This document shows positions 44,124 through 56,048 of a DNA stretch of 64,000 bases, piece by piece (within the stretch, counting starts at the first letter, position 1; each line of letters begins with the position of its first letter). A program made the translations under genes and the position numbers. The notes beneath the pieces were generated by a model. It was not told the origin of the DNA. It saw only the letters and a program-made list of their open reading frames with translations, and searched no databases. Location of the stretch: positions 682,001 through 746,000 of the forward strand of contig CAVVVI010000004.1 in the NCBI GenBank assembly GCA_963751795.1, given 5' to 3'. The stretch is from BOG-908 sp963751795. GTDB lineage: Bacteria > Pseudomonadota > Alphaproteobacteria > Acetobacterales > Acetobacteraceae.

Positions 44124-46922
44124 TCAGGCGGTAGTGGGTTGGCTGGCCAGGAAGGCGGCGGTGCGTTGGGCGGCTTCGGCCAGGCCCAGGCGTTCGACGG
44201 TGACGCCGGGAGGGAAGGCGGTGAGGAGGCGCGAGGGGGTTCTCCGGTCGAGCAGGGTGAAGACGCCGCGGTCGGTGGAGGTTCGGATGAGGCGGCCGAA
44301 GGCCTGGCGGAGGCGGAGGCGGGCGATTCGGTCGTCGTAGGCGGCGGGGCTGCCGCCGCTGAGGTGGATGCGGCGTTCGCGGTGCAGGATGTCGGGCCGC
44401 GGCCAGGGGGTGCGTTCGAAGACGACGAGGCGGAGTGCGCGGCCGGGGACGTCCACGCCGTCGCGCAGCGCGTCGGTGCCGAGCAGGCAGGAATCCTCTT
44501 CGGTGCGGAAGACGTCCACCAGGGTGGTGTTGTCCATGGCATCGATATGCTGGGCGAAGAGCGGGATGCCGGCGGCTTCGAGCGCCGGGCCGATGCGTTC
44601 GTGGACGGCGCGCAGGCGGGCGATGGCGGTGAACAGGCCGAGTGCGCCGCCGTGGCTGGCCATAAACAGCGTGCGGTAGGCGGCCGCCAGGCTGGCGATG
44701 TCGGGGGCGACGTCGGTGATGATGAAGGCGCGGGTTTGGGCGGCGTAGTCGAACGGGCTGGGCAAAGCGGCGCGGATGGCGGGCGAGGGGAGATGGGTGG
44801 CGCCGACGCGGGATTCGGCTTCGTCCCAGTCGTGCTCGGCGTTCGCTTCGGCCGGGGCGCCGGCATCGCGCAGGGTGGCGCTGGTGACGAGCAGGCCGTG
44901 GGCGGCGGCGACCAGGGTGATGGCGAAGGGCTGGGTGGGATCGAGGTGGTGGCGGCAGAAGGCGACGTCGCGGTCGGCCCCGTCGCGCCGGTCCAGCCGC
45001 AGGAAGTAGATGTGGGCGGGGCGTTCGCCGGGCTCGGGGCGGGGTTCGGGCAAGGCGGCCAGCATGGCGCGCCAGATGGTGACACGGTCGAGCACGCGGC
45101 GGCGCAGCGCGCGGGTGGCGGCTTCGATGCGGCTGCGCGAGGCGGGGTCGAGCGCGTCGGCTTCGGCGTCGAGCTTGTCTTCGAGGCGGGTGAGCAGGGT
45201 TTGGGCGGGTTCGGCGATGCGGGCGAGCGCGCGTTCGAGGGTGGCGGCCGTGGCGATGGCGGTCTGGGTGGGGGGGAAGGCGTCGGCTTCGAGGGTGGCG
45301 GCGCGGGCGGGCTGATCGGGGCCGGGCAGGCGGGCGGCGATCTGCTGGCGGGCGGCGCGCAGGAAGGCTTCGAAGGGGGCTGCATGCGGCGGTGCGGCGT
45401 CCAGCGCCGCCTCGGCCGGCGGGGTGGGTTCGTTGGTGATGCGGGAGGACCAGCCGGGGGCGGGCAGCGCGCGGGCGGCGCCGAGCAGGGCGTCCAGCGG
45501 GGCTTCGAGCTGGGCGTCGCCTACCAGCAGATCGAGCACGCGGCGTTTGAGGCCGCGGGTGCGTGAGCGGGAATCTTCCGCGCCGAGCAGCCAGCGGCGC
45601 AGTTCGGCGCCTTCCACGCCGCTGATTTCCGACGAAAAGGCGCTGTCGGCGGCTTCGAAGACGTGGTGGCCTTCGTCGAAGACGTAGCGTGTGGGGACGG
45701 TGTCGTCGTCGAGGCCCTGCCAGGCGGCCTGCGTCATGACCAGCGCGTGGTTGGCGACCACGAGATCGGCGGTGCGGGCGCGGCGGATGGTGTGTTCGAC
45801 GAAGCAGCGCTTGTAGTGGGCGCAGGCGCCGTGGATGCACTCGCCGCGGCGGTCGGCCAGGTTGGCGGTGGGCGCGTGGCCGAACAGTTCGGCGAACCAG
45901 CCGGGCAGGTCGCCGCCTTGCAGGTCGCCATCCGCGGTGGCGCGGACCCAGCGGGCGAGCAGGCCGATGGGGATGACGCTCGCGGAGACGCCGGAGAGGG
46001 CGGCGGTGGTCTCGGATTCCAGGTTGAGCAGGCAGAGGTAGTTCTCGCGGCCCTTGCGGACGACGACGTGGCGGCGGCGGGTGGCCGGGTCGGGGTGCAG
46101 GCGGGTGAGTTCGGCGTCGATCTGGCGCTGCAGCAGCTTGGTGTAGGTGCTGATCCAGACCGGGGCGTGGTTGCGTTCGGCCCACAGGCTGGCGGGCGCG
46201 ATGTAGCCGAGGGTTTTGCCGGTGCCGGTGCCGGCTTCGGCGAGCACCATATGCGGGTCGCCCTGGTGCTCGCGCGGGGCGAAGGCGAGGGCGGCGGCCG
46301 CCGCGTAGTCGGCCTGGCCGGGGCGTTGTTCGGCGTGCGGGCCGAGCAGGCGGGCCAGGCGCGTGCGGGCTTCGGCGGCGGGCACCGGGTGGGCGCTGGG
46401 CGGCGGGGGTGGGGCGGCTTCCTCCCATTCGGGGAGCTTGCGGTAGGCGTGGAAGCCCTCGAGCGAGATTGACGGGTCGGCCAGCGCGGCCTGGATGGCG
46501 GGCGCCCAGAGCCAGCCGGCGCGGCCCATGCGGGCGGCGATGCCGGCGGCGTTCGTGTGGATGGGCAGGGCGCGGCCGGCATGCAGGCGGGAGAGCAGCG
46601 CCTCGGCGATGTCGTGCAGGGTGGCCGCGGCCTGCTCGAGGGTGGTGGGGGGCGCGATGTCGAGCGCCAGGGCCAGGCCGCGCGGCGTGGGGGCGGCGGG
46701 GCGGGCGGGGAGGACGAAGGCGTAGAGCTCCAGCAGGTCGAGCGCCGGGGTGGGGCGCTGGCCGAGGCGGCGGAAGGTGGCGGGTGCGTGGACGAGGAGC
46801 GGCGGCGGCAGGGCGCGGAGTGCGGCGGCGGCTTCGGCGGCGGGCAGAGTGAGGAGCTCGCCATCGGGGGTGAGGATGACGGCCCGGCCGGTGCCGGCGG
46901 CCAGGGCGGGTGAGGGCAGCAC
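44124..46922 (-). CDS. ATP-dependent helicase of the DinG/XPD family
   Basis: A 932-residue superfamily 2 helicase with an N-terminal domain of unknown type (about residues 1-190), then Walker A LAEAGTGTGKTLGYIAPAS, an Fe-S cluster segment with four cysteines (ENYLCLLN, then RRGECIHGACAHYKRCF), a DEGH box in YVFDEGHHVF, and the C-terminal motifs SATLRDAG, LLGTDALRDGVDVPG and RLRQAFGRLIR. This is the YoaA/DinG type, 5'-3' polarity in the family, used in repair of replication intermediates. The start is GTG at 46922. Monocistronic and divergent from lysS. Confidence 0.93.
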   Translation of the reverse strand: MLPSPALAAGTGRAVILTPDGELLTLPAAEAAAALRALPPPLLVHAPATFRRLGQRPTPALDLLELYAFVLPARPAAPTPRGLALALDIAPPTTLEQAAATLHDIAEALLSRLHAGRALPIHTNAAGIAARMGRAGWLWAPAIQAALADPSISLEGFHAYRKLPEWEEAAPPPPPSAHPVPAAEARTRLARLLGPHAEQRPGQADYAAAAALAFAPREHQGDPHMVLAEAGTGTGKTLGYIAPASLWAERNHAPVWISTYTKLLQRQIDAELTRLHPDPATRRRHVVVRKGRENYLCLLNLESETTAALSGVSASVIPIGLLARWVRATADGDLQGGDLPGWFAELFGHAPTANLADRRGECIHGACAHYKRCFVEHTIRRARTADLVVANHALVMTQAAWQGLDDDTVPTRYVFDEGHHVFEAADSAFSSEISGVEGAELRRWLLGAEDSRSRTRGLKRRVLDLLVGDAQLEAPLDALLGAARALPAPGWSSRITNEPTPPAEAALDAAPPHAAPFEAFLRAARQQIAARLPGPDQPARAATLEADAFPPTQTAIATAATLERALARIAEPAQTLLTRLEDKLDAEADALDPASRSRIEAATRALRRRVLDRVTIWRAMLAALPEPRPEPGERPAHIYFLRLDRRDGADRDVAFCRHHLDPTQPFAITLVAAAHGLLVTSATLRDAGAPAEANAEHDWDEAESRVGATHLPSPAIRAALPSPFDYAAQTRAFIITDVAPDIASLAAAYRTLFMASHGGALGLFTAIARLRAVHERIGPALEAAGIPLFAQHIDAMDNTTLVDVFRTEEDSCLLGTDALRDGVDVPGRALRLVVFERTPWPRPDILHRERRIHLSGGSPAAYDDRIARLRLRQAFGRLIRTSTDRGVFTLLDRRTPSRLLTAFPPGVTVERLGLAEAAQRTAAFLASQPTTA

Positions 46923-47005
46923 GGATCATATATGAGGGCGCGCGGGATGGGGCGCCAGCCGGGCGGGCTTTTGCGCCACCTTCGGCAACCTTGTAGCCTG
47001 CCGGC

Positions 47006-48578
47006 ATGAACGACGCCGCACCGAGCCTACCCAAAGCCTGGCCGTTTGAGGAGGCGCAGAAACTGGCGCTGCGCGCCGAGGAGGCGGGCAAGCGGGAGGT
47101 GCTGTTCGAGACCGGGTATGGGCCTTCCGGGTTGCCGCATATCGGCACGTTCGGCGAGGTGGCGCGGACGAGCTGGGTGCGGCACGCCTATACCGTGCTG
47201 ACCGGCGGGGCATCGCGGCTGCTTGCGTATTCCGACGACATGGACGGGCTGCGCAAGGTGCCCGACAACGTGCCGGACCGCGACCGGCTGCGCGGCTATA
47301 TCGGCCAGCCGCTGACGCGGGTGCCCGATCCGTTCGGGACGCATGCGAGTTTCGGCGCGCACAACAATGCGCGGCTGTGCGGGTTCCTCGACACGTTCAG
47401 GATTCGAGTACGAGTTTGCGTCCTCGTCGGAGTATTACCGCGCGGGGCGGTTCGATGCGGCGTTGCGGCGGTTGCTGGAGGCTTATGACGAGGTGCTGGC
47501 GGTGATGCTGCCGAGCCTGGGCCCCGAGCGGCGGGCGACGTATTCGCCGATCCTGCCGATCCATCCGCGCACCGGCGTGGTGGAGCAGGTGCGCATCGAC
47601 CGGGTGGATGCGGCGGCAGCCACCGTGTTCTGGACCGATGGCGAGGGCGAGCGGTTCGAGACCAGCGTGCTGGGCGGGGCGGCCAAGGCGCAGTGGAAGG
47701 CCGATTGGGCGCTGCGCTGGTTTGCGCTGGGCGTGGATTACGAGATGTCGGGCAAGGACCTGATCGACAGCGTGAAGCTGAGTAACCGGATCTGCCAGGT
47801 GCTGGGCGCCAAGCCGCCGATCGGGTTCACCTACGAGCTGTTCCTGGACGAGCAGGGGCAGAAGATCAGCAAGAGCCGCGGCAACGGGCTGAGCGTGGAG
47901 GAGTGGCTGCGTTATGCGCCGCCCGAGAGCCTGGCGCAGTTCATGTACAATCAGCCGCATCGGGCCAAGAAGCTGTTCTTCGACGTGATTCCGCGGGCGG
48001 TGGACGAGTATGTGGCCAATGTGGAGCTGGCGCATGTGCAGGCCGAGAGTGCGGAGGGGGCGGCGGGGCTGCCGGCCAATCCGGCGTGGCACGTGCATAA
48101 AGGCGAGGTGCCGGCGCGGGCGGGCAGCCCGATCCCGTTCGGCATGCTGCTGAACCTGGCCAGCGTGATCAATGCCGAGACGGCGGAGATGCTGTGGGGG
48201 TTCATTGCGCGCTACCGGCCGGGGGCGAGCCCCGAGAGCGAGCCGTTCCTGGCACGGCTGGTGGACCATGCGGTGCTGTACTACGCCGATTTCGTGCGGC
48301 CGAAAAAGGCGTTCCGCGCGGCCGATGCCACCGAGCGGGCGGCGCTGCTGGATTTGGCCGCCGTGCTGCGGGCGATGCCGGCGGGGGCGGCAGCCGAGGC
48401 GATCCAGGACGAGGTTTATGCGGTGGGCAAGCGGCATCCGTTTGCCAGCCTGAAGGCGTGGTTCATGTGCCTGTATCAGGTGCTGCTGGGGCAGGCGGAG
48501 GGGCCGCGTTTCGGCGGCTTCGTGGCGCTGTACGGGGTGAGCGAGACGGTGGCGCTGATCGAGGCGCGGCTGGCATGA
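47006..48578 (+). CDS. lysS: Class I lysyl-tRNA synthetase, frame broken near 47399
   Basis: Charges tRNA-Lys with lysine. It is the class I (LysK, archaeal-type) enzyme used by most alphaproteobacteria. The HIGH-type site is YGPSGLPHIGTFGEVAR (about residues 30-50) and the KMSKS site is GQKISKSRGNGLS. The reading frame breaks at DTF|GFEYEFASSSEYYRAGRF: one surplus A at 47399 in GACACGTTCAGGATTC. Ignoring it gives an unbroken product of about 522 residues, the normal size. Because the gene should be essential and both halves are perfectly conserved, the break is most likely a sequence error. Confidence 0.93.
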
Positions 48579-48615
48579 GGCTGGGCGGGGCGCCCGGCGC
48601 AGGCGTGCCGGCGGC

Positions 48616-50607
48616 ATGCTGAAGCGCGTTGCCCGCCATCTGCCGGCCGTGCTGGGCGTGGTGCTGCTGATCGGCGCCATCTATGTGGTGCAGCGCGAGT
48701 TCCGGCACCTGAACGTGCGCGACGTGGGGCATGCGCTTTCGGCCATTCCGCGGCGGGCGCTATGGGAAGCGGCCGTGCTGACGGTGCTGAGCTACGGGCT
48801 GCTTACGTTCTACGACAAGCTGGCGACCGTGTATGCCGGCCATCACGTGAGCTATGCGCGGGCGGCGTTCGCTTCCTTCTGTGCGTATGCGCTGGCGCAT
48901 AATCTGGGGTTTGCCGCGGTTTCGGGTGCCGCGGTGCGTTACCGGCTGTATGCGCATTGGGGCCTGTCGGCCGTGCAGATCGGCAAGGTGGTGGCGTTTT
49001 CCAGCCTGACGTTCGGGCTGGGCGGCATGACGCTGGGCGGTGCCATCCTGTTCACCGAGCCGAATGCGGTGCCGGTGCTGGGGCCGCTGCTGCCTTTATG
49101 GGCGCTGTACCTGGCCGGGGCGGCGATGTGGCTGGTGGTGGGGACCTACGTGATCCTGGCCAGCGTGTTTCCGGTGCTGCATGTGCGCGGGCGGCAGATC
49201 GAGCTGCCGGGGTGGCGGATGGCGCTGGCGCAGGTGGCGCTGGCGACAGCAGACGTGTCGCTGACGGCATCGATCTTTTACGTGTTGCTGCCGGCGGCGC
49301 CGGGGCTGAGCTGGGTGCGGTTTCTGGCGGTGTATCTGGGCAGCTATGCGGCGGGCCTGGCCTCCAACGTGCCGGGCGGGCTGGGGGTGTTCGATACCGC
49401 GATGCTGGTGGGGCTGAAGAGCAGCCATCTGGCAGCCCCGGTGGTGCTGGGTGCGATCGCGGTGTTCCGGCTGTTCTATTACGTGGTGCCGCTGTTCCTG
49501 GCGGGCGCGCTGTTTGCCGGCAACGAGGTGCTGGTGGGTCGGCGGCGGCTGGCGGCACCGGGGCAGAAGCGGTGGAGCGAGCCGGATCTGGCGGTGGCGG
49601 CGAGCACCGGCGGGGTGGCGATCTGCGGGGCGATGCTGCTCTCGATCGGGGTGTTGGACACGCATCCCGATTACTCGTGGATGGACGCCGATTTTGCCGC
49701 GTTTGCGGCCAGTGCGGGGCAGTATGTGCCATCGCTGCTGGGCACCGGGCTGATGGTGCTGGCGGTGGGGTTGTCGCAGCGTGTGACGCTGGCCTGGGGG
49801 GCGACGATTGCGTTCCTGCTGGCCGGGGCGGCGGTGACGGCGCTGCAGGGCGAGCCGGCTTTCGTGCCGGCGATATTGGCGCTGGCGGCGCTGTCGATCG
49901 CGCCGTTCCGGGATGCGTATTACCGCGCGGCGCGGCTGTTCAGCCATCCGCTGCGGGCGGGCACGGTGGTGCCGGTGCTGGCGCTGCTGTTTAGCGTGGT
50001 GTGGCTGGCGAGTTTCGAACCGCGGGTGCGCAACCTGGCGCAGACGAGCTGGTGGGCGATCGTGCTGTCGCACCGGGCGCCGCTGCCGATCCGTGAGGCG
50101 GTGGCGCTGGCCGTGCTGCTGGCGCTGACGGCGCTGTGGGGGGTGATCCGGCCGGGGCGGGTGCGGGCGCTGCCGTGGAATGCCGAGGGGCGGCTGCGTT
50201 ACGCGGCGCTGGGTGCGTTGGCGCCGGCCGAGGCGGACGGGCTTGTGATGGGGGAGATGGGGCGGGCGGGCATTCCGTTCCGCCGGGTGGGGCGCGTGCT
50301 GCTGGGGCTGTGCGATCCGGCGGGGGTGGAGAACGACCGTGCCTCGGCCGTGTGGCGGCTGCGCGACCTGGCGGTGCAGGAGGGCTGCGATGCCGCGGTG
50401 TGGCGGGCCGGGCCGGCGATGCTGAAGCTGTATGGCGATTTGGGGTTGACGGCGATTCCGCTGGGGGCGGACGGGTTGCCGATGGACGACCATGCGGCGG
50501 CGGGCGGGGTGGACCGCTATTTGTGCTGCGTGGTGGAGCGGGATTTGAAGGTGTTGCTGCCGCTGCTGCCGGGGCTGGGGCGGCGACGGGCGCAGGCGGC
50601 GAGCTAG
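48616..50607 (+). CDS. MprF-like membrane protein with shortened transferase domain
   Basis: A 663-residue protein with the MprF flippase domain (about residues 1-300, LPAVLGVVLLIGAIYVV onward, with SGAAVRYRLYAHWGLS and GSYAAGLASNVPGGLGVFD) and a second membrane block (about 330-525). MprF proteins attach lysine from Lys-tRNA to phosphatidylglycerol and flip the product. Here the cytosolic DUF2156 transferase domain is only about 130 residues (AALGALAPAEADGLVMGEMG to LPLLPGLG) instead of about 300, lacking the catalytic C-terminal lobe. It is next to the Lys-tRNA synthetase gene. It may flip lipids without aminoacylating them. Confidence 0.82.
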   Translation: MLKRVARHLPAVLGVVLLIGAIYVVQREFRHLNVRDVGHALSAIPRRALWEAAVLTVLSYGLLTFYDKLATVYAGHHVSYARAAFASFCAYALAHNLGFAAVSGAAVRYRLYAHWGLSAVQIGKVVAFSSLTFGLGGMTLGGAILFTEPNAVPVLGPLLPLWALYLAGAAMWLVVGTYVILASVFPVLHVRGRQIELPGWRMALAQVALATADVSLTASIFYVLLPAAPGLSWVRFLAVYLGSYAAGLASNVPGGLGVFDTAMLVGLKSSHLAAPVVLGAIAVFRLFYYVVPLFLAGALFAGNEVLVGRRRLAAPGQKRWSEPDLAVAASTGGVAICGAMLLSIGVLDTHPDYSWMDADFAAFAASAGQYVPSLLGTGLMVLAVGLSQRVTLAWGATIAFLLAGAAVTALQGEPAFVPAILALAALSIAPFRDAYYRAARLFSHPLRAGTVVPVLALLFSVVWLASFEPRVRNLAQTSWWAIVLSHRAPLPIREAVALAVLLALTALWGVIRPGRVRALPWNAEGRLRYAALGALAPAEADGLVMGEMGRAGIPFRRVGRVLLGLCDPAGVENDRASAVWRLRDLAVQEGCDAAVWRAGPAMLKLYGDLGLTAIPLGADGLPMDDHAAAGGVDRYLCCVVERDLKVLLPLLPGLGRRRAQAAS

Positions 50608-50701
50608 CGCCCGCCCGCTTCGTTGGCGTGGCGTGCGGATGGGCTGCAACCGGGCGGGCTGGTTGCTGTTAGCGGTGAGCCTTTCCAGGAGCCTGCCGTT
50701 C

Positions 50702-52828
<2,127 letters not shown>

Positions 52829-53020
52829 GGGGGGGGGGGCGGCAAGTTTTGGCTGCCGTTTCGACTGGGCGCAGCCGCTTGCCGAGCAGGTTCGGGTGTC
52901 GGCTACGCTTCAATTCCTAAAGTCCAGGAAGCTCGCTTGCCATCCTGGAAGCGGACATAGCTCACTGTAAGTGGCCCCATCCACAGGGGTCCTCTAGTTC
53001 GCGACAGGATCGTCCAGCGC
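52829..53020. other. Gap after glgX with an 11-base G tract
   Basis: Eleven consecutive G residues occur right after the glgX stop. The rest has no clear gene, terminator or repeat. Confidence 0.5.
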
Positions 53021-53773
53021 CTACATTCCGGCGCCGCCGGCCACGAGCAGTGACTCGCCTGTGATCCAGCTCGCATCGTCGGAAGCAAGGAACGCAACTG
53101 AGGCTGCAATGTCCTCGGGCTGGCCGGGGCGCCCGAGGGGCGTGTTGGCGACGGCGTATGCCTCGAATTCTCCGCCCGCCATGCCGGCGGAATGCGTTCC
53201 TTCGGTGATCACAAAGCCCGGCCTGACGCAATTGACTCTTATTTTCCGCGGCGCGAACTCTTTCGCCAGGGATTTAGTGATCGAGTTGACTGCTCCCTTG
53301 GTGCCGACATAGATCGCGGCTGCGGGCGGCGCGAGCGAGCTGACCACGGAGCTGATGTTGACGATGCTGCCGCCGTTTGCCGGAAACAGCTTAAGTGACG
53401 CCTTCGTCACCAGCAACAGGCCCAGCACGTTGGTGTCGAAGTGCCGGTTGAACTCCGAAACTGATAGACTCTCGATCGGCTTCGGATCGTAAACTCCGGC
53501 ATTGTTGACGAGCACGTCCACACGACCGAATAGCCTGCTAACTTCTTCAAACAACCGGGCCACGTCGTCCTCGTTGGACACACTTGCAGCGACCGCCACG
53601 GCTTTGCCACCGCGATGAATGATGTCCTCGACGACCCGGTTTGCGCCGTCCTTGCCTGATGCGTAGTTGACGACGATCGTGGCACCTTCAGAAGCCAGCC
53701 GTTTCGCGATACCTGCGCCGATGCCCTTGGAAGCGCCTGTGACGACGACGATCTTGTCGATGAATCTGGCCAT
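53021..53773 (-). CDS. Short-chain dehydrogenase/reductase
   Basis: A 250-residue classical SDR with the nucleotide motif VVTGASKGIGAGIA (residues 10-23), NNAG at about 89-92 in LVNNAGVYD, catalytic Ser in NISSVVSSL and the YxxxK pair in IYVGTKGAV. The C-terminal VAGGAGM is standard for the FabG-like branch. NADP(H) is suggested by the basic residue after the Gly motif, but the substrate is unknown. It ends the SDR-hydrolase-SDR group regulated from the GlxA-type gene at 56049, although 370 bases separate it from the hydrolase. Confidence 0.93.
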   Translation of the reverse strand: MARFIDKIVVVTGASKGIGAGIAKRLASEGATIVVNYASGKDGANRVVEDIIHRGGKAVAVAASVSNEDDVARLFEEVSRLFGRVDVLVNNAGVYDPKPIESLSVSEFNRHFDTNVLGLLLVTKASLKLFPANGGSIVNISSVVSSLAPPAAAIYVGTKGAVNSITKSLAKEFAPRKIRVNCVRPGFVITEGTHSAGMAGGEFEAYAVANTPLGRPGQPEDIAASVAFLASDDASWITGESLLVAGGAGM

Positions 53774-54145
53774 GGCGGAATTGTCCTTGATTGATTATCG
53801 GGGCGATAGCTCCGACAAAGATGTAAGATAGAGCGGCACGGACCGGTGATCAGGCAATCTGGAAATGGGATTGGCCGTTCGTCATCACTGCAGTTGGCCT
53901 GAGCGCGAGGTGTCGGTTTGGTTCGGCATAAATCGACGTCGATCGTGCAGGTCGGCAATCGGTTGTTCCAAGTTCAAGATGTGAGATGCCAGGGCCAGCG
54001 CCGCCCTCATTGTCCCATCGTGACAGCGCTCGTTGCGTCTGAAGCTCATCCTGGAGTCCGTCTGCACTAAGCCGACGCATCGGGGCGTTCTTTCCTTTTT
54101 TGAGGCCCTGAGCCGGGCAGGTTATCCGTCCGGCTCAGGAGTTGG
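53774..54145. other. Gap with one hairpin, no recognised gene
   Basis: About 370 bases. At 54108-54138 there is a hairpin with 9-bp arms CTGAGCCGG and CCGGCTCAG and a 13-base loop, just after the end of the hydrolase gene. No T-run follows on the minus strand, so it is not a classical terminator. Short frames here do not resemble known proteins. Confidence 0.45.
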
Positions 54146-55042
54146 TCACGATTTCAGAAAGCCAAGCAGATCGGCACTCAACCGGTCCTTCTGTGTGATG
54201 AGCAGGCCATGCGAGCCGCCGTCATAGGACAGTAGCCGGGCGTGCTTGACGACGCTCGACATCAGGCTGCCGGAAATCTCGATCGGAACGATCTGATCGT
54301 CAGTGCCGTGGACGACTAGGGTCGGCACGCTGATCTTCGCCAGATCATCCCTGAAATCCGTCTCGGAGAAGGCGGTGATCGCGTGGGTTGCAGCCATTAT
54401 TCCGGTCGCCATGCCCTGACGCCAGTAGTCGTCGCGGACGCCTTCCGAAACCTGGGCGCCGGGGCGGTTGTAGCTGTAGTAGGAAGTCGTAACATCCTTG
54501 GTCCATTGCGACCGGTCGGCCTGCACGGCCGCGCGCATGTCGGCAAAGACCTGCGCCGGAGCACCGTTCGGATTGGTTTGGGTTTGCAGCAAGAACGGCG
54601 TGACCGAGGCGACAAACGCGGCCTTCGACACGCGCTGCTCGCCGTAGCGGCCGATATAGCGAGCGACTTCTCCGCCGCCCATGGAGTGGCCGACGAGCGT
54701 GACGTCGGTCAACGCCAACGCGTCGAGCAACGCGGCCAGGTCGTCTGCGAAGGTATCGTAGTCATAGCCCCGGCTAGGCTGGCTGGAGCGGCCGAAGCCG
54801 CGGCGATCATGGGCGATGACGCGGAAACCATGCTCCGACAGGAACATCATCTGGTATTCCCAGGCGTCCGACGATAGCGGATAACCGTGGCTGAAGACCA
54901 CCGCCGGGCCGCTTCCCCAGTCCTTGTAGTACAGGACAGTGCCGTCATTGGTCGTGAGCGTATTTGAGGTGAGCTTGCCGGCCAGTGCGGACGTGGCTGG
55001 GGCAATGTCGGTCGGCTTGTTGATATACATGGGATGGACCAT
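54146..55042 (-). CDS. Alpha/beta hydrolase (non-haem chloroperoxidase/arylesterase-like)
   Basis: A 298-residue hydrolase: oxyanion segment FSHGYPLSSDAWEYQMMF, nucleophile GHSMGGGEVARYIGR (Ser-His-Asp type), acid in VHGTDDQIVP and histidine in YDGGSHGLLI. These details fit the cofactor-free haloperoxidase and arylesterase branch. ATG codons at 55042 and 55030 are possible starts. It lies 78 bases downstream of the SDR at 55121 on the same strand and is probably co-transcribed. Real substrates cannot be inferred. Confidence 0.92.
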   Translation of the reverse strand: MVHPMYINKPTDIAPATSALAGKLTSNTLTTNDGTVLYYKDWGSGPAVVFSHGYPLSSDAWEYQMMFLSEHGFRVIAHDRRGFGRSSQPSRGYDYDTFADDLAALLDALALTDVTLVGHSMGGGEVARYIGRYGEQRVSKAAFVASVTPFLLQTQTNPNGAPAQVFADMRAAVQADRSQWTKDVTTSYYSYNRPGAQVSEGVRDDYWRQGMATGIMAATHAITAFSETDFRDDLAKISVPTLVVHGTDDQIVPIEISGSLMSSVVKHARLLSYDGGSHGLLITQKDRLSADLLGFLKS

Positions 55043-55120
55043 TCCAGTTTGGGATTGAAGCGAGACACGAGAAGGTAATTTTCGACGTCTCCGGAGAGCC
55101 GTTAGCGCGGGCGGTCGATA

Positions 55121-55936
55121 TCACGCCGCCTTGCTCAACGAGACGCCGTATCGCGCGGCAGGCGCGGCATGCGACAGATTCGGCGCGAGGGTTCGGCGGG
55201 CGGCCTCGAAGCGATCCCAATCGGTGACATCGGGCAGCGCGGGAATGGTCACCAGCTCGCCCTGGTCGAGGCCCGCGAGCGCCGCATCGACCATGTCATC
55301 GGCCGACATGACGATCGCAGGCGAGAGGTTCGATAGCGCATAGCCCGAGACGTCCCAGAACTCGGTCGCTGTCGCGCCGGGCAGAACTGCCTGTACACGG
55401 ATACCGTTCGCGCCGAGCTCGTGTTGCAGCGAGTGGCTGAACGCGAGAACAAACGCCTTGCTGCCGCCATACACGCCATTCAGCACCTCGGGCGCGATGG
55501 CGACGATCGACGCTATGTTGATGAGCGTGCCTGTGCCGCGCGCGATGAGGCCGGGAACTACGGCATAAGTCAGCCGGGTTACCGCGCCGACGTTGAGCGC
55601 AATCATGTCGCTCATCTTATTTACATCCGAGGCGACCAGGGGGCCGGCGGCTCCGACGCCTGCGTTGTTCACCAGCATCGTAATGCTGGCATCTGTCCGA
55701 AGTATGTTCTCGACCTGGCCGAGCTCGGCCGCGTCCGTCAGATCGGCTATAACTGTCTGGACGGCACGGCCTGTCGTGTCGCTTAGCCTGGAGGCGAGCG
55801 CGCGGAGTTTGTCGCCGGTTCTGGCGACGAGGATCAAGTCGTAGCCCCGCCGGGCAAGCCGATCCGCGTAGACCGCCCCGATGCCCGACGATGCGCCCGT
55901 GATCATGGCAGTGCCCTTGTGACGGCTGTCGTTCAT
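55121..55936 (-). CDS. Short-chain dehydrogenase/reductase (DltE-like)
   Basis: A 271-residue SDR with AMITGASSGIGAVYADRLAR (nucleotide loop), LVNNAGVGAAGPL, INIASIVAIAPEV with the catalytic Ser, and VYGGSKAFVLAFSHSL with YxxxK. The C-terminal part (ADDMVDAALAGLDQGELVTI) is typical of DltE/YdfG-like proteins. It is divergent from the GlxA-family regulator, which probably controls it and the hydrolase downstream. Codon use is slightly less GC-biased than the flanking core genes. Confidence 0.93.
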   Translation of the reverse strand: MNDSRHKGTAMITGASSGIGAVYADRLARRGYDLILVARTGDKLRALASRLSDTTGRAVQTVIADLTDAAELGQVENILRTDASITMLVNNAGVGAAGPLVASDVNKMSDMIALNVGAVTRLTYAVVPGLIARGTGTLINIASIVAIAPEVLNGVYGGSKAFVLAFSHSLQHELGANGIRVQAVLPGATATEFWDVSGYALSNLSPAIVMSADDMVDAALAGLDQGELVTIPALPDVTDWDRFEAARRTLAPNLSHAAPAARYGVSLSKAA

Positions 55937-55957
55937 CTGAGTTGTCCCGGTCCACCG

Positions 55958-55970
55958 ACTGAATGTCAGT
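55958..55970. promoter_or_regulatory. Palindrome, candidate regulator site
   Basis: ACTGAATGTCAGT: 5-bp arms ACTGA and TCAGT around ATG, 22 bases upstream of the SDR start and about 80 bases before the divergent GlxA-type gene. A candidate operator for that regulator; inference. Confidence 0.4.
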
Positions 55971-56048
55971 GTCTGAGGACGTAGATATGCGTGCTCGCAT
56001 TCGGCTCAAATGTCGTATATGCCACGTTTTCGGACGCGGGAGGTCTCG

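Noticed and set aside
43609..47148. Very long Arg/Pro-rich frame opposite in phase to the helicase gene
   Set aside because: Composition is typical of an out-of-phase reading of GC-rich DNA. The helicase frame in the same region has all motifs of a real enzyme.
53885..54067. 60-residue minus-strand frame
   Set aside because: No ribosome site and no recognisable sequence; composition fits noise.
54108..54138. Rho-independent terminator after the hydrolase gene
   Set aside because: The hairpin is good but no T-run follows it on the coding strand.
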